A stretch of DNA of 39,581 nucleotides from Trichocoleus sp. Lineage in GTDB: Bacteria > Cyanobacteriota > Cyanobacteriia > Elainellales > Elainellaceae. The position numbers and the translations under genes are program-made. The DNA lies in NCBI GenBank assembly GCA_036702865.1, contig DATNQD010000070.1, forward strand, positions 1 through 39,581. The letters run 5' to 3'. The notes below the pieces were generated by a model. The model saw only the letters and a list, made by a program, of their open reading frames with translations. It was not told where the DNA came from and ran no database searches. This document shows positions 31,915-39,452 of the stretch, one piece after another. Within the stretch, counting starts at the first letter, position 1, and every line of letters starts with the position of its first letter.

Positions 31915-32874
31915 ATGGTTTCAGTCAACTCAATGACTCCTGTAGATGCAATTAGTCTTGTCATTCAAGAGCAAATTGCTGAACTACGGATCACAGATTA
32001 TCCAATTCTTAATTTAATTCGCAAGGACAGCGCTTATCAGTCTGCTATCAAGTGGGATGTCAACGTTTCCACTGATGCAACGCAAGGGTCTGCTGTGAAT
32101 GCAGATGCACCTGCTGCAAGCTCTGATACGGTACGGGGTGCTAACTTACCTATTGGTATCTATGCCTTCCGCGAAACCTTTGACCTGCTCAAGACGGATA
32201 TTCGCCAAGCGCGTACAGCAGCCCCCAGTGCCCTGAAGAATCTCATTGCTGCTCAAACCCGCTCCAAGATTCTCAAGATCATGAAGGGTCATAACCTGGC
32301 TCTGTATGTGGGTGCTGGTGAACAGGTAAGGGGTGGTATCTATGGTCTAGATACGATCGCTTCAAGCACTGCGACCTACGCAGGTATCAACCCTGCAACT
32401 GCGGGTAATGAAGCCTGGATTGGTCATGCTGAAGATACGGTTGGCGCATTGACAGCAGACAAGATGGATAGTGCAGCTGAAGCAATGTATACGCTTGGCA
32501 GCAACTTTACCCACATTGTCACCACGCCTACGATCGTTACCAAGTACAAGAAGCTATTCCGCGACAACCACATGACCGCTGGCAATGTTGCTGGTACGGC
32601 TGACATTGGTTTCACTGGCGTTACTTATGAAGGTCGTCCTGTAATTCAAGACCGTGACTGTCCTGAAGGGGCTATGTATTTTGTAGATGAGCCTCAACTG
32701 AGTCTTCACACTTATGCAGTGGATGGGGTTCAAACCATGCGCGGCTTGAACGTTGTGATCGCAGAATTGCCTTCTAACAGTTCTCTAGCAGTGCGCTTTG
32801 AAGTTGCTGTCATCTCTCAGCTCCAAGCGTTCGATAGACGTGCTGTTGCGAAACTGGGCGACATCACAGGCTAA
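31915..32874 (+). CDS. major capsid protein, 319 aa
   Basis: It fits phage coat proteins of the SU10/DUF5309-like group in size, position and sequence. The N-terminal helix region (TPVDAISLVIQEQIAELRIT) is followed by an Ala/Ser-rich loop (VNADAPAASSDTVRGANLPI), an E-loop-like strand (IYAFRETFDLLKTDIRQART), a core with conserved-looking helices (GNEAWIGHAEDTVGALTADK) and a C-terminal segment ending AVISQLQAFDRRAVAKLGDI. It builds the HK97-type icosahedral shell. It starts at ATG 31915, after the scaffold-like gene and before the connector genes, with a 51-bp gap on the right. Confidence 0.85.
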   Translation: MVSVNSMTPVDAISLVIQEQIAELRITDYPILNLIRKDSAYQSAIKWDVNVSTDATQGSAVNADAPAASSDTVRGANLPIGIYAFRETFDLLKTDIRQARTAAPSALKNLIAAQTRSKILKIMKGHNLALYVGAGEQVRGGIYGLDTIASSTATYAGINPATAGNEAWIGHAEDTVGALTADKMDSAAEAMYTLGSNFTHIVTTPTIVTKYKKLFRDNHMTAGNVAGTADIGFTGVTYEGRPVIQDRDCPEGAMYFVDEPQLSLHTYAVDGVQTMRGLNVVIAELPSNSSLAVRFEVAVISQLQAFDRRAVAKLGDITG

Positions 32875-32925
32875 TTCATTAACCAAGTTTGCGGCTGGAT
32901 ATCCACTCCAGCCTTCTGTTTTTAT

Positions 32926-33276
32926 ATGCCTTATTTCACTGCTACTCAGGTAGAGCAGATTACAACCATCCTTGGCTACGCTTCTGCTCCTCACCTGATT
33001 GCCCCACAGCTTGCTAATTCCTATCTTTCAGCTGCAGTAGAAAGAGTAGCCCAAATCCTAATTGACCTGGCAGAGATTGACGCTCAGTTGAAAGCCCTTC
33101 GACCAGACAGCATGGCGGAATCCGTTGCAGGAATGCAGCTTAATTTCCCCAAGCACAGGGCATTACTCAAGTCAGATGCAAGCGATCTACTCAAGGAACT
33201 GGCGCAGGTTTTGGGTATCCCGCTCCTGTCTAAGAAATATGCTGGCTCCGCTAGAGCTACAGTCTCTTACTGGTAA
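32926..33276 (+). CDS. head-tail connector / head completion protein, 116 aa
   Basis: A small helical protein (LANSYLSAAVERVAQILIDL; ASDLLKELAQVLGIPLLSKK), first in a string of four small genes after the capsid gene, the usual place of neck or adaptor proteins that attach tail to portal. It starts at ATG 32926. The sequence has no distinctive motif, so assignment rests on gene order; an alternative is another structural accessory protein. Confidence 0.6.
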   Translation: MPYFTATQVEQITTILGYASAPHLIAPQLANSYLSAAVERVAQILIDLAEIDAQLKALRPDSMAESVAGMQLNFPKHRALLKSDASDLLKELAQVLGIPLLSKKYAGSARATVSYW

Positions 33277-33281
33277 AGCCA

Positions 33282-33731
33282 ATGGCAGCAGATTCTCTAC
33301 TTAGTAGAATGGCAGCACTCAATGCTCGCCTGACTCCAATTGCTACAAGACTTGGCATTCCCAGATGGACGCTGACATTTCAAACATCTGGCAACACGAT
33401 CGTCACTGATGCAGACACAGGTATTGAGTATGCTCAGCCCCAGGCTGTCATTATCAAAGCCCATCTCATTCAGGCTCCTGACCAGAGCCGATCGCTACAG
33501 GACATAGAGAACCCACTCATTAATCCAACCAGTATCAAGGTGATGGGTTGGTGCATGGAACCTTATCTCTTACCTATCACCGTTCGCCCTATGTCTGTTG
33601 CTCAAGTGGTCGCAGACAGTTCAGATGACCCAATTGCAGGTCAGTTTTTGCTGCTACCAGAAATCTCCTCTACGAAGACTATTCACCGCCATCACTTGTA
33701 CGGCTATCTCCAACTCAATCCAGGCGCATGA
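33282..33731 (+). CDS. head-tail joining protein, 149 aa
   Basis: A beta-strand-rich protein (WTLTFQTSGNTIVTDADTGI; QAVIIKAHLIQAPDQSRSLQ; a core ending in HHLYGYLQLNPGA), consistent with a neck or stopper protein. The gene begins 6 bp after the previous one and its stop overlaps the next start (ATGA at 33728-33731), so translational coupling is likely. Assignment follows the order capsid, adaptor, stopper, neck, tube; no definite homolog is recognised. Confidence 0.6.
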   Translation: MAADSLLSRMAALNARLTPIATRLGIPRWTLTFQTSGNTIVTDADTGIEYAQPQAVIIKAHLIQAPDQSRSLQDIENPLINPTSIKVMGWCMEPYLLPITVRPMSVAQVVADSSDDPIAGQFLLLPEISSTKTIHRHHLYGYLQLNPGA

Positions 33732-34066
33732 AGTATCAACTCAAACTCAACCTGAACAATATCAAGGTTGACCAGAGCGCGATCTTCACCTGGGATAGTC
33801 CTGCAGCTGCAGCCCATGAGGGTATCACGCTGAATGATGGTCAACAGCTTCCTGGTTACCAGTGGATAGACGTTACCCATCAGCAGGTGAATCTTCCTGA
33901 GGTGATGGGTGAGCAGATTTCTACTTCCAAGACTTTGCAGGAAGCCTTCAACAAAACAGCAAGGCATCTTGCCCAGCAATATCAGGAAGCACTCCAGCAA
34001 GCTCCTGCTGATTTGCCTTGGGATTATGGGGCGATCGCAGCCAGTCAGCAGCTTTTAATCGAATAG
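33728..34066 (+). CDS. phage neck or connector-region protein, 112 aa
   Basis: A soluble protein (NLNNIKVDQSAIFTWDSPAA; EALQQAPADLPWDYGAIAAS). It starts within the stop of the preceding gene by ATGA overlap. It is followed 2 bp later by another small gene, and both belong to the compact joining module between capsid and tail tube. No motif is recognised; function by position only. The C-terminal TAG (34064-34066) comes just before ATG 34069. Confidence 0.55.
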   Translation: MKYQLKLNLNNIKVDQSAIFTWDSPAAAAHEGITLNDGQQLPGYQWIDVTHQQVNLPEVMGEQISTSKTLQEAFNKTARHLAQQYQEALQQAPADLPWDYGAIAASQQLLIE

Positions 34067-34068
34067 CA

Positions 34069-34443
34069 ATGGAATTCAAAGATTTAATCGCGGAGCTAAG
34101 AACAATCCTGGCTCCGCATCTTGGTGTGTTTAAGCCAAGCAACTTGCCTGCAATTGCTGTTGAACCAGGGCCCCCTACTGACCCTCAGATTGAAGGGCTG
34201 CTTTGTGTTGTTCAACGGGTTCCTGTCAATGATTCAGAGCCAACAACAGGTGGCTTTTATCACCCTGATGAATTGGTCATCAAGTTAATCACCTATCCGC
34301 CTGCTGTCTCTCTAGACAAAGCACTCAGGCTGATTCAGTCCAATTTTGTCACTCGTAAATGCATCTACCTGCCACCTACTTCTCAAAGCAGGGAGCAGGC
34401 TCGCATCCACATTTTTAATCCAATTTTTACATCAAAAGAATAA
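34069..34443 (+). CDS. tail completion-like protein, 124 aa
   Basis: A mixed alpha/beta protein (MEFKDLIAELRTILAPHLGV; LPAIAVEPGPPTDPQIEGLL; PDELVIKLITYPPAVSLDKA), typical of tail terminator proteins that lie between connectors and the tail tube gene. The start is ATG 34069, 2 nt after the previous stop; a longer frame from 34018 would overlap the upstream gene by 49 nt and is unlikely. It is followed 10 bp later by the tail tube gene. Confidence 0.6.
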   Translation: MEFKDLIAELRTILAPHLGVFKPSNLPAIAVEPGPPTDPQIEGLLCVVQRVPVNDSEPTTGGFYHPDELVIKLITYPPAVSLDKALRLIQSNFVTRKCIYLPPTSQSREQARIHIFNPIFTSKE

Positions 34444-34453
34444 TTAAAATTCT

Positions 34454-34783
34454 ATGGCTCAATCTGCCCAAGTTGTTCGTAACCAAAATTGCGTTATTAG
34501 AGCTGCGTTACTGCCTGTAGATCAACGCATCACTCCTACAACTGTTACAACAAGCGCCTCTGCTGCTGCCGCCGCTACTGCTATTACTGTAGCGGCCCTA
34601 ACCGTGGCAATTCCTTCTGGTACACAGTTGCGCTTTAACAATGGTGCAACTGCTACGCTGAGCGCTGCTGCTGCTGTTGGTGCTACCTCACTGGCAGTTA
34701 CTGCTCTAGCTGCTGCTATTCCCTCTGGGAGTACCACTACTTACCCCTCAATGTTCTCTGTTATTGGTGGCAACAATATCAGC
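34454..34783 (+). pseudogene. tail tube protein, 5' part (110 codons), split by IS21-type element
   Basis: The frame starts at ATG 34454 and reads AQSAQVVRNQNCVIRAALLP, then two similar Ala-rich units (AITVAALTVAIPSGTQLRFN; SLAVTALAAAIPSGSTTTY) like the repeated insert domain found in siphovirus tube proteins, then SVIGGNNIS. The codon after ATCAGC is replaced by IS sequence with a stop after two codons. Joining base 34783 to base 37535 restores one frame of 220 residues. The IS insertion thus inactivates the tail tube, which is essential for a siphovirus tail. Confidence 0.75.
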
Positions 34784-34973
34784 TATTAAATGTCAAGCTC
34801 ATAGCGGTGTCGCGACAATCAAGTTGGCAGTCTAGCAAATTAGGCAAGTAGAGTTACCAGAGTTAAGATCAACACTGACAGAACTTGGCTGGATAAGGTT
34901 GAGTGATTCGATAACTGAAAAGAGCAAGCTGAAGCCGCACAGCAAGTGGAACGTCAGTGTGACAACCAGAATT

Positions 34974-35061
34974 GAAATGTCAAACTTAAAACGAAATGAC
35001 AATCAGGATCGAAATGTCAAACCTAAAACGAAATGACAATGAGAGATCGAAATGACAACTA
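34974..35061. repeat. tandem terminal motifs of the IS21 element
   Basis: CGAAATGTCAAAC, TAAAACGAAATGACAAT, again CGAAATGTCAAAC and TAAAACGAAATGACAAT, and a final CGAAATGACAA occur within 88 bp. They share GAAATGNCAA with the left end TAAATGTCAAG, as expected of multiple terminal repeats bound by IS21-type transposase. Confidence 0.65.
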
Positions 35062-35091
35062 GAGATTGCGACCGTTTGCAGGAAGGGTGTC

Positions 35092-35901
35092 TCAAGTGGG
35101 GGAAGTAGATCGCGCTTGTGCAGACTGCTTGCGGAAGCTCTCGGCTTGAATATCGATAATGAGGGCATGATGCACCAGTCTATCGACGGCAGCAACGGTC
35201 ATCATCGAGTCAGCAAAGATCGTATCCCACTGACTGAAGGGTTGGTTGGCGGTAATGAGCAAACTTTTACGCTCATAGCGATGGGCAATGAGTTCAAACA
35301 ATACGGAGGTTTCCGCCTCCGACTTTTTGACATAGCCCAAGTCGTCCAGAACAATCAAGTCAAAGCGGTCGAGCTTTTTAAGGGCAGCTTGCAGTTGCAA
35401 ATGCAGCTTTGCCTGCTGAAGCTGTTGCACCAGGGCAATTGCTGGAAAGAATTTGACCCGTTTGCCAAACTCCACCATAGATCGCGCGATGGCGGCGGCG
35501 ATATGAGTTTTGCCAACGCCGGAAGCCCCAAAGATGAGGCAGTTGTCTGAGCGTGCCAACCAGGACGGGTCTTCTGCCAGTTGCCGAATGGGGGCAGGAT
35601 TGAGCTTGGGCACATGAGACCAGTCAAAGTTGGAGAGGGTTTTGGCGTTGGGGAGTTGGGCTTCTGAGAGGGCGCGTTTGAGCCAAGTTTGCCAGCGATG
35701 GTGCACCTCCGATTCGCAGAGTTGCAGCAAGAACTGGGCGTAAGACCACCCCTCCTGCATCGCTTGTTGTTCGAGTGATTCCCAGTGGTGCAGCATATGG
35801 GAGAGGTGCAACCGCTTGAGGTGCAGGCTGAGGCTCTGGTAGGGGCTGACGGGGGGATGATTCGTCTTGGTTGGAGGAGTGGGTGGGCAGGAGTTGGTCA
35901 T
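35092..35901 (-). CDS. istB: IstB, IS21 helper ATPase, 269 aa
   Basis: An AAA+ ATPase with Walker A GASGVGKT (125-132), Walker B LIVLDDLGY (182-190), and the IstB-type end ERKSLLITANQPFSQWDTIF. The N-terminal part (1-120) is the usual DnaC-like lead-in. It selects and remodels target DNA for the transposase (family knowledge). The start MTNSCPPTPP (35901) lies deep inside istA in a different frame, an overlap of 278 nt, which is unusually long; a later start (for example near residue 27-36, LKRLHLSHML) is possible. Confidence 0.9.
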   Translation of the reverse strand: MTNSCPPTPPTKTNHPPVSPYQSLSLHLKRLHLSHMLHHWESLEQQAMQEGWSYAQFLLQLCESEVHHRWQTWLKRALSEAQLPNAKTLSNFDWSHVPKLNPAPIRQLAEDPSWLARSDNCLIFGASGVGKTHIAAAIARSMVEFGKRVKFFPAIALVQQLQQAKLHLQLQAALKKLDRFDLIVLDDLGYVKKSEAETSVLFELIAHRYERKSLLITANQPFSQWDTIFADSMMTVAAVDRLVHHALIIDIQAESFRKQSAQARSTSPT

Positions 35902-37393
35902 AGGTGGATAAGTCGTGTTGGGTCACTTGCAAGGTGGGTACGGGGGTTGGACTGAGCAGTTGAAAGTGTTGCTGTAAGCGCATCAATGTCAGAGTCTGTG
36001 CGGACAGTTGCGCTTCAAGATAGTTTGCCACCCTGGCTTCTTTGTCCTGAGTCGCGGCGATGTAAAGGGCTTCGACCATCAGCAGTGCCGCACTGTCGGG
36101 GTCAAACTGTGCCTTCAGTTGCGCCCATAGCGCTCGGTAGTGCTCATTGGGCAACAGTTCTTGCTGCCAGGTGCAGTAGAGGAACGCTCGTGGTTTTCGC
36201 CGCAGTCCCTCAATCACATGGCGGTAGTTGATGCAACGGGCACGCCGTTTGGTTGGGTCAATTGAGCGCACTCGTGGCAGTTCTACCACCACCTGATGGT
36301 TCCAGTAGCCCACGATGCGGTCGTGATACAGGTGCAACTCCAAGGTGCGCCCGATTAAGCGCGAGGGAACGCTGTACAAGATAGAGCGCACCTCAATCGT
36401 GCTACGTGAACTGACCTTGGCACTGACCACTTCGTAGTCCGCAACTCGGTATTTGGGCAGCACTTGCAGAAACGGTTTCTCTTGCTCAAACTTGATTTGG
36501 CACTGCACGTTCAAGCCATCAATCGCTGAGTTAATCACCGACTGGTACTCACCGACACTGGCAAAGTCAAAGCTACCCCGCAGGAACAACGCTTGCTCGA
36601 TGCGGTTCTTCAGGTGTCCGTGGGGTGACTCGATACTGCCGTTCTCGTGAGCAATGCCCCGGTTGTTGCGAGTCGGCTGCATCCGGTAATGCTGGCACAA
36701 CTGGTCATAGAGTTGAGTGACGGCTTGCCCTTTACCGCCACTGTTGCGATACGCCGCACTCAAGCTATCGGTGCGATGTTGTTTGGGTACGCCTCCACAG
36801 GCACTCAAGGCATTCTGCAATCCCTCGGACAAGGCAACAAAGCTTTCCCCACCTTGAATAATCTGAGCATATTGCCACCCACTGTAGCCCAAGCGGTAGT
36901 GGTAGATTAAGTGCTCAAACGGCTTGCCATTGATGGTGATCTCAATCCCTTTGAGTTCGGTGAAGTCTGAAAACCCCATTCCTCCCGGCTCATGACGCAA
37001 CTCAAACATCACCTCTGGCGAGGCTCCATGCAGCACACGCCAATCTGCCACTCGTCGTTGTAACGTTCGCAACACGTTCGCGTATTTACCTGGGTATTTC
37101 TGTTGCAGATACTCAAAGAGGGTCATGGGTTTGAGTCGCGGTTGCTGTTGCAACATCGGTTCCAACTCGTCCTCCCAAATGCCCTTGAGCGGGTCGGGCT
37201 TCGTCCTCTCTCGTTTCTGCCCCCGCTTGGGTTGATGCTCGCCTGCTTCAATGCGTTGTGCTGTTCGTTCTGAAAACTCAGCAACATAAGCGGCATCAGC
37301 CTGCGTTAAGCCGATTTCTCGTCCGTTCATGTACACTCGTAGTTGATAATTTTTAATTATTTTTCCAGGCACTATTGGCTTCTCCTTTTCCAC
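35624..37393 (-). CDS. istA: IstA, IS21 DDE transposase, 589 aa
   Basis: The N-terminal HTH part (LTQADAAYVAEFSERTAQRI) is followed by a DDE catalytic core: SDFTEL with Asp143, QHRTDSLSAAY with Asp209, and AHENGSIESPHGHLKNRI with Glu255. A beta-barrel-like domain (RSTIEVRSILYSVPSRLIGR) comes next. The C-terminal tail (about 500-589) is Pro/Gln-rich and unlike family norms, because it continues over the first 278 nt of istB in another frame; IstA is usually about 500 residues. The start is GTG 37391-37393, with AUG at residue 22 (MNGREIG) as an alternative. Confidence 0.85.
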   Translation of the reverse strand: MEKEKPIVPGKIIKNYQLRVYMNGREIGLTQADAAYVAEFSERTAQRIEAGEHQPKRGQKRERTKPDPLKGIWEDELEPMLQQQPRLKPMTLFEYLQQKYPGKYANVLRTLQRRVADWRVLHGASPEVMFELRHEPGGMGFSDFTELKGIEITINGKPFEHLIYHYRLGYSGWQYAQIIQGGESFVALSEGLQNALSACGGVPKQHRTDSLSAAYRNSGGKGQAVTQLYDQLCQHYRMQPTRNNRGIAHENGSIESPHGHLKNRIEQALFLRGSFDFASVGEYQSVINSAIDGLNVQCQIKFEQEKPFLQVLPKYRVADYEVVSAKVSSRSTIEVRSILYSVPSRLIGRTLELHLYHDRIVGYWNHQVVVELPRVRSIDPTKRRARCINYRHVIEGLRRKPRAFLYCTWQQELLPNEHYRALWAQLKAQFDPDSAALLMVEALYIAATQDKEARVANYLEAQLSAQTLTLMRLQQHFQLLSPTPVPTLQVTQHDLSTYDQLLPTHSSNQDESSPRQPLPEPQPAPQAVAPLPYAAPLGITRTTSDAGGVVLRPVLAATLRIGGAPSLANLAQTRPLRSPTPQRQNPLQL

Positions 37394-37534
37394 AGGATTT
37401 GCCCAATAGTGTCTTTCTATTTGGAGTTACGGTTTGCGCTCTAGATTGCACTTAGCGATCTCAACTATGCAAGATGACAACCCGCCAAGGGCATCGCCGT
37501 CACCCGTCATCTGCATTGTCGTTTAATAATCAGC

Positions 37535-37867
37535 GTTTCCTATAATTCGCAGACCGTTGACACCTCCAGCTATGGGGATGGTTTAGCAACAGATGCGGCT
37601 GAGGTCTCTGCCAGCTTCTCTGCTAATATCTCTGGCATCGTTCTTAAAGATGACACCGCTCTTAACAACGTCATCATCCCTGCTGGTGGTAATGGTACTG
37701 ATGGATCTAAAGAAGTTGCCTATGAGATTACGCTAGGTGACGGTCGTAAATTTGCTGGAGCAGGTCTAGTACTCAACCTTCAGCTAGATTCTCCAATGCG
37801 AGATGTCTTGAAGTTCAGCTTTAACCTGCAAGGTGTAGGCGCAACAACCTACACTCCTGGCCCGTAA
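37535..37867 (+). pseudogene. tail tube protein, 3' part (110 residues)
   Basis: The frame continues from the IS junction as VSYNSQTVDTSSYGDGLATD, then AAEVSASFSANISGIVLKDD, strand-rich sequence, and ends VGATTYTPGP at TAA 37865-37867. It corresponds to the second half of the tube protein that starts at 34454. Without the first half it has no start codon and cannot be made into a functional tube. Confidence 0.75.
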
Positions 37868-37889
37868 TCTATTAATCCATGTTTTATTT

Positions 37890-37918
37890 CCCCAGGTTTT
37901 TATAGCCTGGGGGTTTTC
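37890..37918 (+). terminator. intrinsic terminator after the tail tube gene
   Basis: CCCCAGG, a 9-base loop, CCTGGGG, then a GTTTTC tail. The stop of the tail tube lies 23 bp before it and the next gene starts 8 bp after it, so it may be a partial terminator that lowers expression of the downstream chaperone genes relative to the tube. Confidence 0.75.
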
Positions 37919-37925
37919 TTTGTAT

Positions 37926-38162
37926 ATGCGCTACAAAATCTTGTCTGATCCAGATGAGCGCGTTGTCTGCATCAATAACAAGCTCACTGACAAAACTCTC
38001 CATGTTGGGCTGGTGTATCTGGAAGCAGGGTTACCAGAAGCAATCGCTCTGCAAGACCCCATCACGCAGCAAACCATCTGCACAGTGCAAATCCCTTCAG
38101 CCTTCCAGAAGATCCGCACTGTTGCTGCTGAAGTAGAAATCATTCTTGACATTAATGTATGA
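37926..38162 (+). CDS. small phage tail-region protein, 78 aa
   Basis: A beta-rich small protein (MRYKILSDPDERVVCINNKL; ALQDPITQQTICTVQIPSAF) ending EVEIILDINV. It starts at ATG 37926; a TTG at 37920 is less likely. The stop overlaps the start of the next gene (ATGA at 38159-38162), so the two are coupled. The position after tail tube and before the tail assembly chaperone suggests a small tail accessory protein; no family recognised. Confidence 0.6.
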   Translation: MRYKILSDPDERVVCINNKLTDKTLHVGLVYLEAGLPEAIALQDPITQQTICTVQIPSAFQKIRTVAAEVEIILDINV

Positions 38163-38782
38163 ATAATAGATTTAGAAAATCAGAGATTGCTAATGTAGCA
38201 GGCTTTGAATTGAAGAAATATGGATCTCTCCAAGCGCGTGAACGCCAATACCTGCTGAATGTTCGCAGGAAATTATTCGATCGCACCACTGCGCTGCTAG
38301 ACCTTGCTAGAAAGATAGCTACTGAACTCAGCATCTCTGAGCAGGAAGCTTGGGAAGTCTTACAAACAGGTGCAGCCACAGCTGACCCTGAGACAAAGAG
38401 CAAACTGCTCCCCTACTTGACGGAACTGACAGAAAAGCTTAACCCTCAATATGCCGCACTCCAATATCCCAGGGAAGCAGTAGTACTCCTATTTATGTCT
38501 CGCCTGGATACTCTTAAGGAAATTGCAGCTGACCTGGAAGAATCCTTTGATATCAGCCTGGATAAGAAAAGCGTAGAGAAGTTTGACAGAATTCCAACCA
38601 GCGAGCGCCTGCAAGCTAAAGAAAGAGAAATATTGAGCAGACAAATCGTTGAACAACTTCCAGAAGACATCTTTGATGCGCTATTAGAGTTCGTTGCTGG
38701 AGAAGAGCGGCAATGGAAAGATGCTGAATCAGAAGTAGCAGAGGAGGTAAACCCCAATGACCCTTTGCCCTTCGCAGCCTGA
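38159..38782 (+). CDS. tail assembly chaperone, short form (gpG-like), 207 aa
   Basis: A soluble, charged, helical protein (NRFRKSEIANVAGFELKKYG; QAEREILSRQIVEQLPEDIF-like segments), located between tail tube and tape measure as expected for the gpG-like chaperone. Near its end, the in-frame codons GAC CCT TTG contain the slippery heptamer C-CCT-TTG (38761-38767). A -1 slip there enters a frame open to 39195, producing a gpGT-like long form. Without slippage translation stops at 38780-38782. It starts at ATG 38159, overlapping the previous stop. Confidence 0.75.
   Translation: MNNRFRKSEIANVAGFELKKYGSLQARERQYLLNVRRKLFDRTTALLDLARKIATELSISEQEAWEVLQTGAATADPETKSKLLPYLTELTEKLNPQYAALQYPREAVVLLFMSRLDTLKEIAADLEESFDISLDKKSVEKFDRIPTSERLQAKEREILSRQIVEQLPEDIFDALLEFVAGEERQWKDAESEVAEEVNPNDPLPFAA
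38761..38767 (+). promoter_or_regulatory. slippery heptamer for -1 ribosomal frameshift
   Basis: CCCTTTG fits X-XXY-YYZ in the reading frame of the upstream gene (gaC CCT TTG). It lies 15 nt before the zero-frame stop and 3 nt after a TGA in the -1 frame, exactly where a slip would join the two chaperone parts. Confidence 0.7.
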
Positions 38783-39195
38783 TCCAGGAGCGGCTTGAGT
38801 CTCTTGAAAAAGAGCTCGATTTCCTAGAACAGGCTTACTTCATTATCAATAATTCTCCCTTTGCTGCTGACCCTATCTTTCACAGTGCCAACTTTGATTG
38901 CCTTCCAGTTCACTTCATCCTGAAAACAGTGGAAGCGCTTACAGAAACACATAAGCGAGATGCAAACGCCCACTCTATCACCGCAGCACATTTAGCAGTG
39001 GCGGTCTACCAGCTCGGAGGGGCAAAAGATGAATTTACTGCTGATCGTTTCCTGCCTTATCCAACTCAACAAGAGACAGGAATATCAAACCAAACAGCAA
39101 GGGTATTTGTTGAGCTTTTGGATGCAGGACTATTACCCGCAAAAGTAGTCAGCGCAAGTTCAAAATACATTACAGAAATAGCGAGATTTCAATGA
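38767..39195 (+). CDS. -1 frameshift extension of the tail assembly chaperone (gpT-like), 142 residues
   Basis: The -1 frame after CCCTTTG reads ALRSLIQERLESLEKELDFL, then EQAYFIINNSPFAADPIFHS, and continues without stop to TGA 39193-39195. It has no ATG or TTG start: the first possible start is GTG 38929, deep inside, and a TGA at 38758-38760 blocks the frame upstream. Programmed -1 frameshifting in the tail chaperone pair is a well-known feature of long-tailed phages, so the long product would have about 345 residues (203 + 142). The stop overlaps the tape measure start (ATGA at 39192-39195). Confidence 0.7.
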   Translation, partial: ALRSLIQERLESLEKELDFLEQAYFIINNSPFAADPIFHSANFDCLPVHFILKTVEALTETHKRDANAHSITAAHLAVAVYQLGGAKDEFTADRFLPYPTQQETGISNQTARVFVELLDAGLLPAKVVSASSKYITEIARFQ

Positions 39196-39452
39196 CAGAA
39201 GAAATTAACGCTGGCTCTCTGAAAATAACCTTAGAAGCAGACGATACATTACTGCTCCAGCAAGTTCAGCAGACTGCTAAGAAGGTTGCCCAAGAGGTCA
39301 GCCAGTCCCTAGCCAGATCCTTCACTCAAGCAAATCAGTCTCAGCAGCAAGCCCTTTCTACTGCAAGACAGCTGACAGAGGAGGAGCGTAAGGGATTACA
39401 GATCTCTCAAGAAGCAGCTAAAGCAGTAGAGCGTCAGCTGGTAAGTAGCTAG
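39192..39452 (+). pseudogene. tape measure protein, N-terminal fragment (about 84 aa), interrupted
   Basis: It starts with ATG 39192, overlapping the chaperone stop, and reads TEEINAGSLKITLEADDTLL, then a helical Gln/Ser-rich segment (KKVAQEVSQSLARSFTQANQ; QISQEAAKAVERQLVSS), the usual beginning of tape measure proteins, which normally run to hundreds of residues. The frame ends at a TAG (39450-39452) that comes from an inserted IS630-like element. The rest of the gene is beyond the window or lost. Confidence 0.7.

Larger units (their letters stand above)
34784..37528. mobile_element. IS21-family insertion sequence, 2745 bp
   Basis: The left end TATTAAATGTCAAG and the inverted right end TATTAAACGACAATG agree at about 11 of 14 positions, and both are flanked by ATCAGC (34778-34783 and 37529-37534), a 6-bp target duplication. 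It contains istA and istB on the minus strand. It lies inside the phage tail tube gene, whose frame is restored by its removal. Repeated motifs near the left end (34974-35061) resemble transposase-binding sites. Confidence 0.85.

Noticed and set aside
35116-35550. 144-residue plus-strand frame inside the IS21 element
   Set aside because: It is the reverse-frame shadow of istB, which has clear AAA+ motifs.
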